From contig NZ_JAPPTI010000018.1 of the NCBI RefSeq assembly GCF_027587025.1, positions 1 through 48,351 on the forward strand: 48,351 bases of DNA, in the 5' to 3' direction. Of this stretch, positions 1-7,979 are shown piece by piece. The notes beneath the pieces are model-generated. The model did no database searches. It was not told where the DNA came from and saw only the letters and a program-made list of their open reading frames with translations. The DNA comes from Vibrio sp. LaRot3. Lineage in GTDB: Bacteria; Pseudomonadota; Gammaproteobacteria; Enterobacterales; Vibrionaceae. Positions within the stretch are counted from its first letter, which is position 1. Each line of letters opens with the position of its first letter. The position numbers were made by a program, and so were the translations under genes.

Positions 1-39
1 AACGTGCGGTTTAGTACGTTCAAATTTTTCTTTAGACAC
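1..39 (-). CDS. tuf: Elongation factor Tu, 5' end only (partial)
   Basis: The minus strand reads GTG then codons for SKEKFERTKPHV, the N terminus of bacterial EF-Tu, the GTPase that brings aminoacyl-tRNA to the ribosome. Only 13 codons lie inside the window. A strong ribosome binding site (AGGAAGGA) lies about 7 nt before the GTG, which fixes the start. The gene lies 153 nt after the fusA stop, the usual last position of the str operon (rpsL-rpsG-fusA-tufA). A second tuf copy ends at the other edge of the window in the same orientation. Confidence 0.93.
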   Translation of the reverse strand, partial: MSKEKFERTKPHV

Positions 40-192
40 GATCGTGTTCCTTCCTAGTTATGATTCGCCACGATCATTATTGATCGAGACGCGCCAGAAA
101 TTGCTATTTTATGCGCCAACGTCCGTCAGCGCAATATTTGGACGCATTGTTCTTAAAAAAAGTCAGCGACTTTATTAGAACAATCCGTCAGA

Positions 193-2292
193 TTAGTAAC
201 CACGCTCCGCGACAATCTTGTCAGCGAAGGTTTTAGGTACTTCAGCGTACTCATTAAACTCCATAGAGTAAGACGCACGGCCTTGAGTAGCACTACGTAG
301 GTCAGTGGCATAACCAAACATCTCAGATAGAGGTACTTGAGCACGGATGATCTTAAGACCAGCCACACCTTCATCCATACCTTCAATCATGCCGCGACGG
401 CGGTTGATATCACCTACTACGTCACCCATCCAGTCTTCTGGAGTGGTTACTTCTACATTCATCATTGGCTCTAGAAGCACAGGTTGCGCTTCAAGTGAAC
501 CTTTCTTGAATGCCATTGAGCCAGCGATTTTAAACGCCATCTCGTTTGAGTCAACATCGTGGTAAGAACCATCAAACAGAGTCGCTTTAATGTCTAGTAC
601 TGGGTAACCAGCTACAACACCGCTGTTCATCTGCTCTTCGATACCTTTCGCTACCGAACTGATGTATTCCTTAGGAACAACACCACCCACGATTTCGTCA
701 ACAAAGACAAAACCTTCACCTTGCTCAGAAGGCTCAAGTTTAATCCAGACATGACCATATTGACCACGGCCGCCTGACTGACGAACGAATTTACCTTCAA
801 CTTCAGCAGAGCCACGAATAGTTTCGCGGTAAGCAACTTGAGGTTTACCCACGTTACAGTCAACGCTGAATTCACGCTTCATACGGTCAACGATGATATC
901 TAGGTGAAGTTCACCCATACCTGAGATCAGAGTCTGACCCGTTTCGTCATCCGTTTCCACGCGGAACGATGGATCTTCAGCTGCTAGTTTACCTAGAGCG
1001 ATACCCATTTTTTCTTGATCAGCAACAGAGCGAGGCTCTACTGCGATTTGAATTACTGGCTCAGGGAATTCCATGCGCTCTAGAATCACTTTGTGGTTCT
1101 GGTCACATAGAGTGTCACCTGTAGTCACGTCTTTAAGACCGATTGCAGCAGCAATGTCACCCGCGCGAACTTCTTTAACTTCTTCACGCTTGTTTGAGTG
1201 CATCTGTACAATACGGCCAAAACGCTCTTTCTTCTCTTTAACAGAGTTGTAAACCGCATCACCTGAGTTTACTACACCAGAGTAAACACGCATGAAGGTT
1301 AGCGAACCTACAAATGGGTCTGTTGCGATTTTGAATGCTAGCGCTGAGAACGGTTCGTTGTCGTCTGCGTGACGCTCAACTTCGTTGTCTTTTTCATCCA
1401 CGCCCTTAATAGCAGGAACGTCGATTGGTGATGGCAAGTATTCAATAACTGCATCCAGTACCGCTTGTACACCTTTGTTCTTAAACGCACTACCACAAGT
1501 AGCCAGTACGATTTCGTTATTTAGTGTGCGAGTACGTAGAGCTTGTTTGATTTCAGCTTCAGTCAGCTCACCTTCTTCAAGGTACTTATCCATCAACTCT
1601 TCGCTTGCTTCAGCAGCAGACTCAACAAGATTGTTGCGCCACTCTTCCGCTAGCTCAACCATATCAGCTGGGATGTCTTCGTAAGTGAAAGTCATACCTT
1701 GGTCAGCTTCGTTCCAGTTGATTGCTTTCATCTTAATAAGATCAACAACACCACGGAACTCATCTTCTGCACCGATGTTCAGCTGGATAGGCACTGGAGT
1801 CGCACCTAGGCGAGTCTTGATTTGATCAACAACGCGTAGGAAGTCTGCACCAGCACGGTCCATTTTGTTTACGAACACTAGACGCGGTACATGGTACTTA
1901 TCTGCTTGACGCCATACTGTCTCTGACTGAGGTTCAACACCTGATGAGCCACAGAACACAACCACTGCACCATCAAGTACACGAAGAGAACGTTCTACTT
2001 CAATCGTAAAGTCTACGTGTCCTGGGGTATCAATGATGTTTACGCGATGGTCTTGGAATTGCGCTTCCATACCGCGCCAGAAGGTCGTTGTTGCCGCAGA
2101 TGTAATTGTAATACCACGCTCTTGCTCTTGCTCCATCCAGTCCATGGTTGCTGCACCATCGTGAACTTCGCCGATTTTATGAGAGAGACCAGTGTAGAAC
2201 AGAATACGTTCTGTAGTGGTAGTTTTACCTGCATCTACGTGAGCACAGATACCGATGTTACGGTAGCGCTCAATAGGAGTTTTGCGAGCCAC
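193..2292 (-). CDS. fusA: Elongation factor G
   Basis: Translocase GTPase that moves tRNA-mRNA through the ribosome and, with RRF, splits post-termination ribosomes. At 699 residues it has normal family length. Visible motifs are the P-loop AHVDAGKT (residues 17-24), switch I ERGITI (58-63), DTPGH (88-92) and NKMD (142-145). The start codon is GTG, preceded by AAGAGGA at good spacing, and the protein begins MARKTPIERYRN. The upstream gap to rpsG is unusual: it holds an intrinsic terminator and alternative hairpins (see separate entries), so fusA may be partly uncoupled from rpsL-rpsG. Confidence 0.98.
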   Translation of the reverse strand: MARKTPIERYRNIGICAHVDAGKTTTTERILFYTGLSHKIGEVHDGAATMDWMEQEQERGITITSAATTTFWRGMEAQFQDHRVNIIDTPGHVDFTIEVERSLRVLDGAVVVFCGSSGVEPQSETVWRQADKYHVPRLVFVNKMDRAGADFLRVVDQIKTRLGATPVPIQLNIGAEDEFRGVVDLIKMKAINWNEADQGMTFTYEDIPADMVELAEEWRNNLVESAAEASEELMDKYLEEGELTEAEIKQALRTRTLNNEIVLATCGSAFKNKGVQAVLDAVIEYLPSPIDVPAIKGVDEKDNEVERHADDNEPFSALAFKIATDPFVGSLTFMRVYSGVVNSGDAVYNSVKEKKERFGRIVQMHSNKREEVKEVRAGDIAAAIGLKDVTTGDTLCDQNHKVILERMEFPEPVIQIAVEPRSVADQEKMGIALGKLAAEDPSFRVETDDETGQTLISGMGELHLDIIVDRMKREFSVDCNVGKPQVAYRETIRGSAEVEGKFVRQSGGRGQYGHVWIKLEPSEQGEGFVFVDEIVGGVVPKEYISSVAKGIEEQMNSGVVAGYPVLDIKATLFDGSYHDVDSNEMAFKIAGSMAFKKGSLEAQPVLLEPMMNVEVTTPEDWMGDVVGDINRRRGMIEGMDEGVAGLKIIRAQVPLSEMFGYATDLRSATQGRASYSMEFNEYAEVPKTFADKIVAERGY

Positions 2293-2320
2293 GATTGAAT
2301 CCTCTTAACTTAGAGACTTA

Positions 2321-2390
2321 GGGACTATTGCTATATCAAAAAGTGGTCCCCTAGATATAGCAATAGTTCCTAGCATACGCATAGGAACTA
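2321..2390 (-). promoter_or_regulatory. Alternative hairpins in the fusA leader
   Basis: Two inverted repeats overlap between rpsG and fusA. On the minus strand TAGTTCCTA (2390-2382) can pair with TAGGAACTA (2372-2364). The latter belongs to a 17-nt arm (2370-2354) that can instead pair with 2337-2321 at 16 of 17 positions. The structures share one segment and are mutually exclusive. The first arm abuts the U-tract of the rpsG terminator, and the last arm ends about 15 nt before the fusA ribosome binding site. A leader switch is inferred; an extragenic repeat element is the alternative. Confidence 0.55.
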
Positions 2391-2420
2391 AAAAAGTGCT
2401 GCAAGGAACCTTGCAGCACT
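2390..2420 (-). terminator. Intrinsic terminator after rpsG
   Basis: A perfect 12-bp stem (AGTGCTGCAAGG with CCTTGCAGCACT) has only two unpaired central bases. On the minus strand it is followed by six T residues, ten nt after the rpsG stop. The plus strand has no T-run, so it acts on the str transcript. In the E. coli str operon fusA is normally co-transcribed from rpsG, so this stem probably attenuates or splits the operon here. Confidence 0.8.
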
Positions 2421-2429
2421 GAAAAGGTA

Positions 2430-2900
2430 TTACCAACGGTAATGAGCGAACGCTTTGTTTGCGTCAGCCATGCGGTGAACGTCTTCACGTTTCTTAACCG
2501 CAGTACCTTTGTTCTCAGACGCATCTAGCATTTCAGCAGCTAGGCGTTGAGCCATAGATTTTTCACCACGCTTACGCGCAGCTTCAACTACCCAACGCAT
2601 AGCAAGTGCGTTACGGCGAACCGGACGTACTTCTACAGGTACTTGGTAAGTTGAACCACCTACACGGCGAGATTTAACTTCTACCGCTGGGCGAACATTT
2701 TCAAGAGCTTCTTCAAATACAGCTAAGTGATCTTTACCAGATTTCTCAGCCATAGCATCTAGTGCAGTGTAAACAATCTTCTCTGCAGTAGATTTCTTAC
2801 CGTCAACCATTAGGATGTTAACGAATTTTGCCAGCAGTTCAGATTTGAACTTTGGATCTGGAAGGATCTTACGCTGACCGATGACGCGACGACGTGGCAT
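2430..2900 (-). CDS. rpsG: 30S ribosomal protein S7
   Basis: Primary 16S rRNA binding protein that nucleates assembly of the 30S head and contacts the exit site. The 156 residues begin MPRRRVIGQRKILPDPKF and contain the conserved VGGSTYQVP and RWVVEAARKRG segments, all typical of S7. It is second in the str operon, 97 nt after rpsL. In E. coli S7 represses its own operon by binding the rpsL-rpsG intercistronic RNA; the similar gap length here is compatible with that, but the structure was not modelled. Confidence 0.98.
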   Translation of the reverse strand: MPRRRVIGQRKILPDPKFKSELLAKFVNILMVDGKKSTAEKIVYTALDAMAEKSGKDHLAVFEEALENVRPAVEVKSRRVGGSTYQVPVEVRPVRRNALAMRWVVEAARKRGEKSMAQRLAAEMLDASENKGTAVKKREDVHRMADANKAFAHYRW

Positions 2901-2997
2901 GGATTTTCTCCGTTGTCTTCTTCAGGTTATCCAAAACTTTTCAGTTTCTTCAAAAATTAAAATTAATTTAGTGTTTGGCCTTACTTAACGGATACCA

Positions 2998-3372
2998 TTA
3001 AGATTTTGGACGCTTAACACCGTACTTAGAACGACCTTGTTTACGGTCGTTAACGCCAGCACAGTCTAGTGCGCCGCGAACTGTGTGGTAACGCACACCT
3101 GGAAGGTCTTTTACACGACCGCCACGGATTAGAACAACTGAGTGCTCTTGAAGGTTGTGGCCTTCACCGCCGATGTACGAAGTCACTTCGAAGCCGTTTG
3201 TCAGACGTACACGACAAACTTTACGAAGTGCTGAGTTAGGTTTTTTAGGTGTAGTAGTGTAAACACGAGTACATACACCACGTTTTTGTGGGCACGCTTC
3301 TAGTGCAGGCACGTTGCTTTTAACAACTTGCTTTGCACGTGGCTTACGTACCAACTGGTTAATAGTTGCCAT
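2998..3372 (-). CDS. rpsL: 30S ribosomal protein S12
   Basis: Decoding-centre protein controlling translational accuracy and the site of streptomycin resistance mutations. At 124 residues it has normal length. The TTPKKPNSALRK and GGRVKDLPGVRYH loops carry the lysines equivalent to K42/K43 and K87/K88, so the gene encodes the wild-type, streptomycin-sensitive form as far as these positions show. It is the first gene of the str operon, with a near-consensus promoter about 80 nt upstream. Confidence 0.98.
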   Translation of the reverse strand: MATINQLVRKPRAKQVVKSNVPALEACPQKRGVCTRVYTTTPKKPNSALRKVCRVRLTNGFEVTSYIGGEGHNLQEHSVVLIRGGRVKDLPGVRYHTVRGALDCAGVNDRKQGRSKYGVKRPKS

Positions 3373-3451
3373 TAACTAGCTCCTGATTTACTTGAAAGTA
3401 AGCTTTGTGAAAAATCTAGCCCTAAATGCCATTGGCAATTAGGGACGCAAA

Positions 3452-3480
3452 ATTCTATGCAGCAGTGAGATGTGTGTCAA
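3452..3480 (-). promoter_or_regulatory. str operon promoter (rpsL)
   Basis: Minus-strand -35 TTGACA (3480-3475) and -10 TAGAAT (3457-3452) are separated by exactly 17 bp, a near-perfect sigma-70 promoter. A GC-containing stretch (GCGTCCC) follows near the start site, as is common at stringently controlled promoters. It lies upstream of rpsL and downstream of tusB. Confidence 0.9.
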
Positions 3481-3553
3481 GAAATATACAGATCTTTTTT
3501 GCTCAATGGGAAGGTGCTAACAGTAAATCTAAACGCACACCCACTAAAGAGGC

Positions 3554-3829
3554 TCAATTCCAGGTTAGAGAATTGGCATGATGCTCTGTGAGCTCAACAA
3601 AGCCTGCATAATCGACCGCAGTAACAGAAGGGCTCAAACGATTATAGACACCACGAGCCAATGCATCATTTTCAAGTACATACACTTGCAATGATTTTAG
3701 CAGTGAAAAGAGCCCATGCTGTGAATTGGCAGCATAAATGGCATCTTCAATCAGTAAGACTTGGTCACCTTCTTGGCAAAGCATGATCATGTCTTGGATG
3801 GCACTGGTGGTTTTTACGATATGCAGCAT
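3554..3829 (-). CDS. tusB: Sulfur relay protein TusB
   Basis: Subunit of the TusBCD heterohexamer that passes persulfide sulfur from TusA to TusE for MnmA-dependent 2-thiolation of the wobble uridine in Lys, Glu and Gln tRNAs. The 91-residue protein begins MLHIVKTT, typical of the DsrH/TusB family. It is the last gene of the yheO-tusD-tusC-tusB run, 21 nt after tusC. This order directly upstream of rpsL matches E. coli and V. cholerae. Function is assigned from family and context. Confidence 0.93.
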   Translation of the reverse strand: MLHIVKTTSAIQDMIMLCQEGDQVLLIEDAIYAANSQHGLFSLLKSLQVYVLENDALARGVYNRLSPSVTAVDYAGFVELTEHHANSLTWN

Positions 3830-3850
3830 AGTCTGTGTAATAATATTGGC

Positions 3851-4207
3851 TTAAAAAGAGAGTAACTTACCGGCCTTCGCCAGTTTTTGTTTGAGTGAAT
3901 CGAGGCTTGCTCGCTCTGCGTCTATAACGAGGTCAGCTTGGCTTAAGCCGCGTTCAGCCAAAGATTGTTCGCACACGAACACTTGCTCAATATCGTACAA
4001 GTCGAACAATTTAAGCATCGGCGCGTAATCTTTACTTAATATCCCCTGAGGCTGCTGACCTTGCAGCAACTGATAAACACCATCACCGAAAAATATAACG
4101 GTAATATCCTCACAGTAGGCCGACGCTGCTAATAGCGCATCGATGCCCTCTCGCCCATTGCTGACGCCATGAGGTGCAGTGCGAAATAGATACGTTAACT
4201 GACTCAA
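3851..4207 (-). CDS. tusC: Sulfur relay protein TusC
   Basis: DsrF-like subunit of the TusBCD complex in tRNA 2-thiouridine synthesis. The 118-residue protein has the Rossmann-like DsrE/F fold pattern, with a TYLFRTAPHG start and a DITVIFFGDGVYQLL strand. Its ATG overlaps the tusD stop by 4 nt (ATGA), so the two are probably translationally coupled. Confidence 0.93.
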   Translation of the reverse strand: MSQLTYLFRTAPHGVSNGREGIDALLAASAYCEDITVIFFGDGVYQLLQGQQPQGILSKDYAPMLKLFDLYDIEQVFVCEQSLAERGLSQADLVIDAERASLDSLKQKLAKAGKLLSF

Positions 4208-4611
4208 AACTGCACCACTCTATCTTGGGTTAACATCGCTTCAGCTAAACTGCCTAAGCCAGCTTGATGGAAGCCTTGAGCAAGGTTACTTTGTGCTAAG
4301 CCATGTTGCTTAGCTTCATCTTCGCTCACGATGCCGCGGCGCAGAGCCGCAGCTACGCACGTTTCTAAACGCACATTGTGCTTTTCCGCTAGCTGTTGCC
4401 AAGCTTTCGTCAAATCAAACTCATCATTCGCCGGTACACTGAGCGCAGTACCATTAGTCACGCCATCTTGATAGAAGAACACACTCACCAAAGTGTGCCC
4501 CTTCTCAATGAGAGCATCCGCAAATTGATAGGCACTACGCGCTGATTGACTACCGTACACCGAGCTGTTCACAACTAGGCTATAGCGGAGTGACTCTGAG
4601 CCAGATGCCAT
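4204..4611 (-). CDS. tusD: Sulfur relay protein TusD (sulfurtransferase subunit)
   Basis: Catalytic DsrE-like subunit of TusBCD, which carries the relay persulfide. The conserved cysteine lies in ETCVAAALRRG (residue 85), equivalent to E. coli Cys78. The 135-residue length reflects a short N-terminal extension (MASGSES) relative to E. coli. The start is set by an ATG overlapping the stop of the upstream regulator as TAATG, and no in-frame start closer to the E. coli N terminus is present. The C terminus DRVVQF is conserved. Confidence 0.93.
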   Translation of the reverse strand: MASGSESLRYSLVVNSSVYGSQSARSAYQFADALIEKGHTLVSVFFYQDGVTNGTALSVPANDEFDLTKAWQQLAEKHNVRLETCVAAALRRGIVSEDEAKQHGLAQSNLAQGFHQAGLGSLAEAMLTQDRVVQF

Positions 4612-5330
4612 TACTCTTCGTCCTCAGTCTTACGCTGACGAATGTAAAGATAAACTGTGTGCTTAGAAATATTGAGACGATCCGCGACACGGTTGATGGC
4701 GTCTTTGATATCGAAGATACCTTTGTCGTACAACTCCATAACGATCTGACGGTTCTTAGTGTTGTTTGATACCGACTTGTCTGCGTTGATTTCTTCAATC
4801 GTGCGTTCAACGGTTTGGTCCACCAGCTCTTCTACGTCACTTGCAAAGTTCACTGACGAAGCCGCTTCTTTCGCTTCTTGCGTTGGCATAAAAGATTGCA
4901 ACACCTGAGAGAAAGGCGCATCAAGGTTGACGTTGATACACAATAGACCAATCACTCGGTTCTCACCGTTGCGGATCGCAACAGTGATCGACTTCATCAA
5001 TACGCCGCCTTTGGCGCGAGTAAAGTATGAACGTGAGAAGTTACGCTCAGAGCCTTCAATATCTTTGAGCATTTTTAATGCTAGATCGGTAATGGGAGAG
5101 CCCACCTGACGGCCAGTATTTTCGCCGTTAGCAATTTTGATGGCTGAAGTATTGAGATCTTCTAATGAGTGCAGAACGATTTCACAGAAAGGGCCAATCA
5201 GGCTCGCTATCCCGTCTACCACTGCTTCATAGGATTTTAGAATGATCTTATCGTGGTCACTAAATGGCATCACGTTGACGGATTCCATTTCAAGCAACAT
5301 CTCCGTATTTAGGTTTTCTGTCGTCGTCAC
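4611..5330 (-). CDS. yheO: YheO-family transcriptional regulator (PAS-like sensor plus HTH)
   Basis: A 239-residue regulator. The N-terminal two thirds match the YheO PAS-like domain (SYEAVVDGIASLIGPFCEIVLHS, then KSITVAIRNGENRVIGLLCINVN). The C-terminal 60 residues form a helix-turn-helix (RVADRLNISKHTVYLYIRQRK). Start is GTG. It overlaps tusD and lies between fkpA and tusDCB exactly as in E. coli, where its ligand and targets are poorly known; a DauR-like relative is the other possibility. Whether it controls the tus genes is inference from linkage only. Confidence 0.88.
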   Translation of the reverse strand: MTTTENLNTEMLLEMESVNVMPFSDHDKIILKSYEAVVDGIASLIGPFCEIVLHSLEDLNTSAIKIANGENTGRQVGSPITDLALKMLKDIEGSERNFSRSYFTRAKGGVLMKSITVAIRNGENRVIGLLCINVNLDAPFSQVLQSFMPTQEAKEAASSVNFASDVEELVDQTVERTIEEINADKSVSNNTKNRQIVMELYDKGIFDIKDAINRVADRLNISKHTVYLYIRQRKTEDEE

Positions 5331-5506
5331 TGTATTTAGCCTTCGAACGAAAAATCAACAAATTGATGTAAGTTTATCAGAAATTTTGAATAGAACATCT
5401 AGCAATGCGAACAACTAGTGATTTAGAACAAATATTTACCAAGCTTTAGCTAACGTTTTGAGCAATTTACTGTGAGCACCTCCCCCTTAGGGTACTGCAA
5501 AAACGG

Positions 5507-5532
5507 AAAAGGCTCGGAAAACCGAGCCTTTT
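5507..5532 (-). terminator. Intrinsic terminator after fkpA
   Basis: An 11-bp stem, AAAAGGCTCGG with CCGAGCCTTTT around an AAAA loop, lies 21 nt past the fkpA stop. T-rich sequence follows on both strands. It separates fkpA from the downstream yheO-tus genes, which therefore need their own promoter. Confidence 0.85.
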
Positions 5533-5553
5533 AATAAGAGATAGCAGTGAAGA

Positions 5554-6345
5554 TTATTGAGCAACTTCTTCGCTGTTATCGATACCTAGCAATTCAACTT
5601 CAAATATTAGAGTCGAGTTGGCAGGAATCGTTGGCGTGTCTTGAGGACCGTATGCTAGCTCTGGCGGAATAACGAACTTAAACTTAGAACCCACAGGCAT
5701 TAATTGAACGCCTTCAGTCCAACCAGCGATCACGCGATTTAGAGGGAATGACGCCGATTGGTTACGATCGTATGAGCTATCAAATTGAGTACCGTCAATC
5801 AATGTACCTTTGTAGTGTACTTCAACGGTATCCGTCTCTTTCGGTTGCTCACCTTGCGTTGGTGTTAGAACTTGGTACATCAGACCCGTATCTGTCGTTT
5901 TCACGCCTTCTTGCTTCGCAAACTCAGCGCGGAAATCATCACCCGCTTGCTTGTTAGCTGCCGCTTTTTCTTCAGCTAGCTTCTTCATGGTATCCGCTAC
6001 GCGCTTGTCTAGGCTTTCTAGTGCTGCACGAGTCTGCTCTTCTGTCAGCTCAGCTTTACCTTCAAACACGTGCTCAATGCCTTGTAGTACCAACTTCTTA
6101 TCAAGGTTAATGCCAATTTCACTTGGCTTATCCAGTGATGCACTTAGGTAGTTCGCAAATGAAACACCGATCGCGTAAGCCGCTTTGTCGTCATCATTTT
6201 GGAGATTCACTGACTGCGTTGTCGCAACTTCGACTTGCTCAGCAGCGGCAGGAGCTACTTCAGCTTTAGGCTCTTCTTCTTTCTGACAGCCTACTGCTAG
6301 CATAACTGTGGCCGCAAGCAGCGACACTTTAAACATTGATTTCAT
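5554..6345 (-). CDS. fkpA: FKBP-type peptidyl-prolyl isomerase, predicted lipoprotein
   Basis: Prolyl isomerase and chaperone of the envelope. The mature protein has an N-terminal dimerisation domain (AYAIGVSFANYL onward) and a C-terminal FKBP domain (VEVHYKGTLIDGTQFDSS, GWTEGVQLMPVGSKFKFVIPPELAYG). Unlike E. coli FkpA, whose signal peptide is cleaved by signal peptidase I, this one ends in the lipobox LAVGC followed by QKEEE, implying lipidation; no Asp at +2 suggests the outer membrane. The start at 6345 was chosen because GGAG sits 6 nt upstream; a longer in-frame ATG at 6357 overlaps that site. Confidence 0.92.
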   Translation of the reverse strand: MKSMFKVSLLAATVMLAVGCQKEEEPKAEVAPAAAEQVEVATTQSVNLQNDDDKAAYAIGVSFANYLSASLDKPSEIGINLDKKLVLQGIEHVFEGKAELTEEQTRAALESLDKRVADTMKKLAEEKAAANKQAGDDFRAEFAKQEGVKTTDTGLMYQVLTPTQGEQPKETDTVEVHYKGTLIDGTQFDSSYDRNQSASFPLNRVIAGWTEGVQLMPVGSKFKFVIPPELAYGPQDTPTIPANSTLIFEVELLGIDNSEEVAQ

Positions 6346-6480
6346 TGAATTCTCCATTTAATGGGCATTTTGTCTTTGCGCACAAATCTAAAATAAAAAC
6401 TGGTGCGTATCTGTATGTTGTTCCAATATAACCAATATGGCAGCAAATAAATGAAATCCAAGTGGATATTTGGAACTTGA

Positions 6481-7458
6481 ATGCGATTATTTTTTAATAT
6501 TCTTCTGGGTGCTTTTGTCAGCATAGCGTTAAATGGCTGCTTTTTCTCCGTAAGTAACGATCAACGCTGGGAGCTTGAGCCGCAAGGCACGACAAGTTTT
6601 GCATTAAGTCGTGATGCTCGCTTCGCTTTAATCTACTCCAAACAACACCAACTGGTACTTTGGGATCTCGTTGACTCAAAACAACTGGCCAAACTTGGCG
6701 CTCAAGACCAACAAGAAAACCCAGTCTCACGAATCCGCATTTCAGATAATGGCCGATACGCGATTACCGCTAGCCAGATTAACTTCGCTGTATGGGATCT
6801 CGCATGGACCCAAGCTCAAGGTTTATGGTCTATCTCAGATGGCCTAATTCGAGACATCGATATCTCCAACAATGGCGAGCAAGTACTACTCGGCCTCTCT
6901 AACGGCAAGGCCATCCATGTCAATTTAGTCACCGGACGCCGTTTAGAGTTCCTTGCTCACCAAGAAAAAGTCAATTCCGTTGCACTTTCACCGAATGGTA
7001 AGTTTGCGCTGACCGGAGGTAATGATTACCACGCCTACTTATGGAACACCGAGACTGGCCAAATTCTAAGAGATTTCGAGCATGAGCAAAGAGTCAACCG
7101 CGTTGCTCTACAAAGAGATGGCCTTTATGCCTTCACCTCAGATGGTGGCAATCAAGCTGTAGTTTGGGATCTCAAAACAGGTAAGCAACTAAGCCGATTA
7201 AGCAGTTTCTCTCGCCAATTGATTTTTTCTGCCGCACGTTTTTCTGATGATGGTAGTCAGCTGATCACTGGCACGCCATCTAGCCGTATTATGGTGTGGA
7301 ACACTGAGACAGGAAAAAGAGAATATGGATTTGAAGCCGAACCATTAAAAGATGCTCGTCCTCCTCGTGCGGTAGTGTATGATGCGGCCTTTGATGATCA
7401 GAACCGAATAGTGACTGGCACTTCTGCCGGAATCGCTCAGGCTTGGAAATTAGATTAA
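6481..7458 (+). CDS. WD40-like beta-propeller lipoprotein
   Basis: A 325-residue protein with a short signal peptide ending in the lipobox ALNGC (Cys20), so probably lipid-anchored. The body is built from WD-type repeats marked by recurring VWDL or VWNTETG strands (LVLWDLVDSKQ, FAVWDLAW, LWNTETGQI, VVWDLKTGKQ, VWNTETGKR), giving about six blades, likely a full propeller. No enzyme motif is seen; a protein-binding scaffold in the envelope is the family expectation. It is divergent from fkpA and four nt upstream of slyX, suggesting co-transcription. Actual function is unknown. Confidence 0.85.
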   Translation: MRLFFNILLGAFVSIALNGCFFSVSNDQRWELEPQGTTSFALSRDARFALIYSKQHQLVLWDLVDSKQLAKLGAQDQQENPVSRIRISDNGRYAITASQINFAVWDLAWTQAQGLWSISDGLIRDIDISNNGEQVLLGLSNGKAIHVNLVTGRRLEFLAHQEKVNSVALSPNGKFALTGGNDYHAYLWNTETGQILRDFEHEQRVNRVALQRDGLYAFTSDGGNQAVVWDLKTGKQLSRLSSFSRQLIFSAARFSDDGSQLITGTPSSRIMVWNTETGKREYGFEAEPLKDARPPRAVVYDAAFDDQNRIVTGTSAGIAQAWKLD

Positions 7459-7462
7459 GACC

Positions 7463-7690
7463 ATGACAGAAACAAAAGTTGAGAAGTTAGAACTGCGTAT
7501 TGACGATTTAGAGTGTCAATTGGCATTTCAAGAGCAAACCATCGAATCACTTAACGAAGCCTTGAGCCAACAGCAGTTATTGATTACTAAAATGCAAGAC
7601 CAGATGAAGTATGTGGTAGGTAAAGTGAAGAATATGGACTCTTCTAATCTTGCAGACTCTTCTGAAGAAACACCACCGCCGCATTACTAA
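7463..7690 (+). CDS. slyX: SlyX family protein
   Basis: A 75-residue, almost entirely coiled-coil protein (heptads from KLELRIDDLECQLAF onward) with the conserved C terminus ETPPPHY of SlyX. Biochemical function is not established in any organism. It starts 4 nt after the WD40 lipoprotein stop. Linkage to fkpA is shared with E. coli. Confidence 0.93.
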   Translation: MTETKVEKLELRIDDLECQLAFQEQTIESLNEALSQQQLLITKMQDQMKYVVGKVKNMDSSNLADSSEETPPPHY

Positions 7691-7720
7691 TACACATAAA
7701 TAACACGCGCGGTAAAACGG

Positions 7721-7906
7721 CTACGCAAAACAGTATGCTATCACTACGCCCGCTACCACTAAGCATCCGCCGATACGACGTAATTGATTGTCTGGCTGAC
7801 GACTAAGCTCAGCCACCATATTGCGCCAACCATTAGGTGCGATTAAAGGCCCTAGCCCTTCAACGATCAATACCAGCCCAATTGCGAGCCAAATGGAATT
7901 CGACAT
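7721..7906 (-). CDS. yjeT: DUF2065 small membrane protein YjeT
   Basis: A 61-residue protein with two hydrophobic segments (IWLAIGLVLIVEGLGPLIAP and GGCLVVAGVVIAYCF), typical of YjeT/DUF2065. It follows hflC as in E. coli, but the E. coli neighbour purA is not here; slyX converges on it instead. The strong terminator after hflC means it needs readthrough or its own promoter. Function unknown. Confidence 0.88.
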   Translation of the reverse strand: MSNSIWLAIGLVLIVEGLGPLIAPNGWRNMVAELSRQPDNQLRRIGGCLVVAGVVIAYCFA

Positions 7907-7929
7907 CTTGTATTCCTACTAAACTGAAG

Positions 7930-7964
7930 CAAAAAAGAAAGGCTCCTATTATAGGAGCCTTTCT
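7930..7964 (-). terminator. Intrinsic terminator after hflC
   Basis: A perfect 14-bp inverted repeat (AGAAAGGCTCCTAT and its complement around one base) begins 16 nt past the hflC stop. On the minus strand it is followed by six T residues. It marks the end of the amiB-to-hflC superoperon. Confidence 0.88.
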
Positions 7965-7979
7965 GCTATCGGTTTGCGA

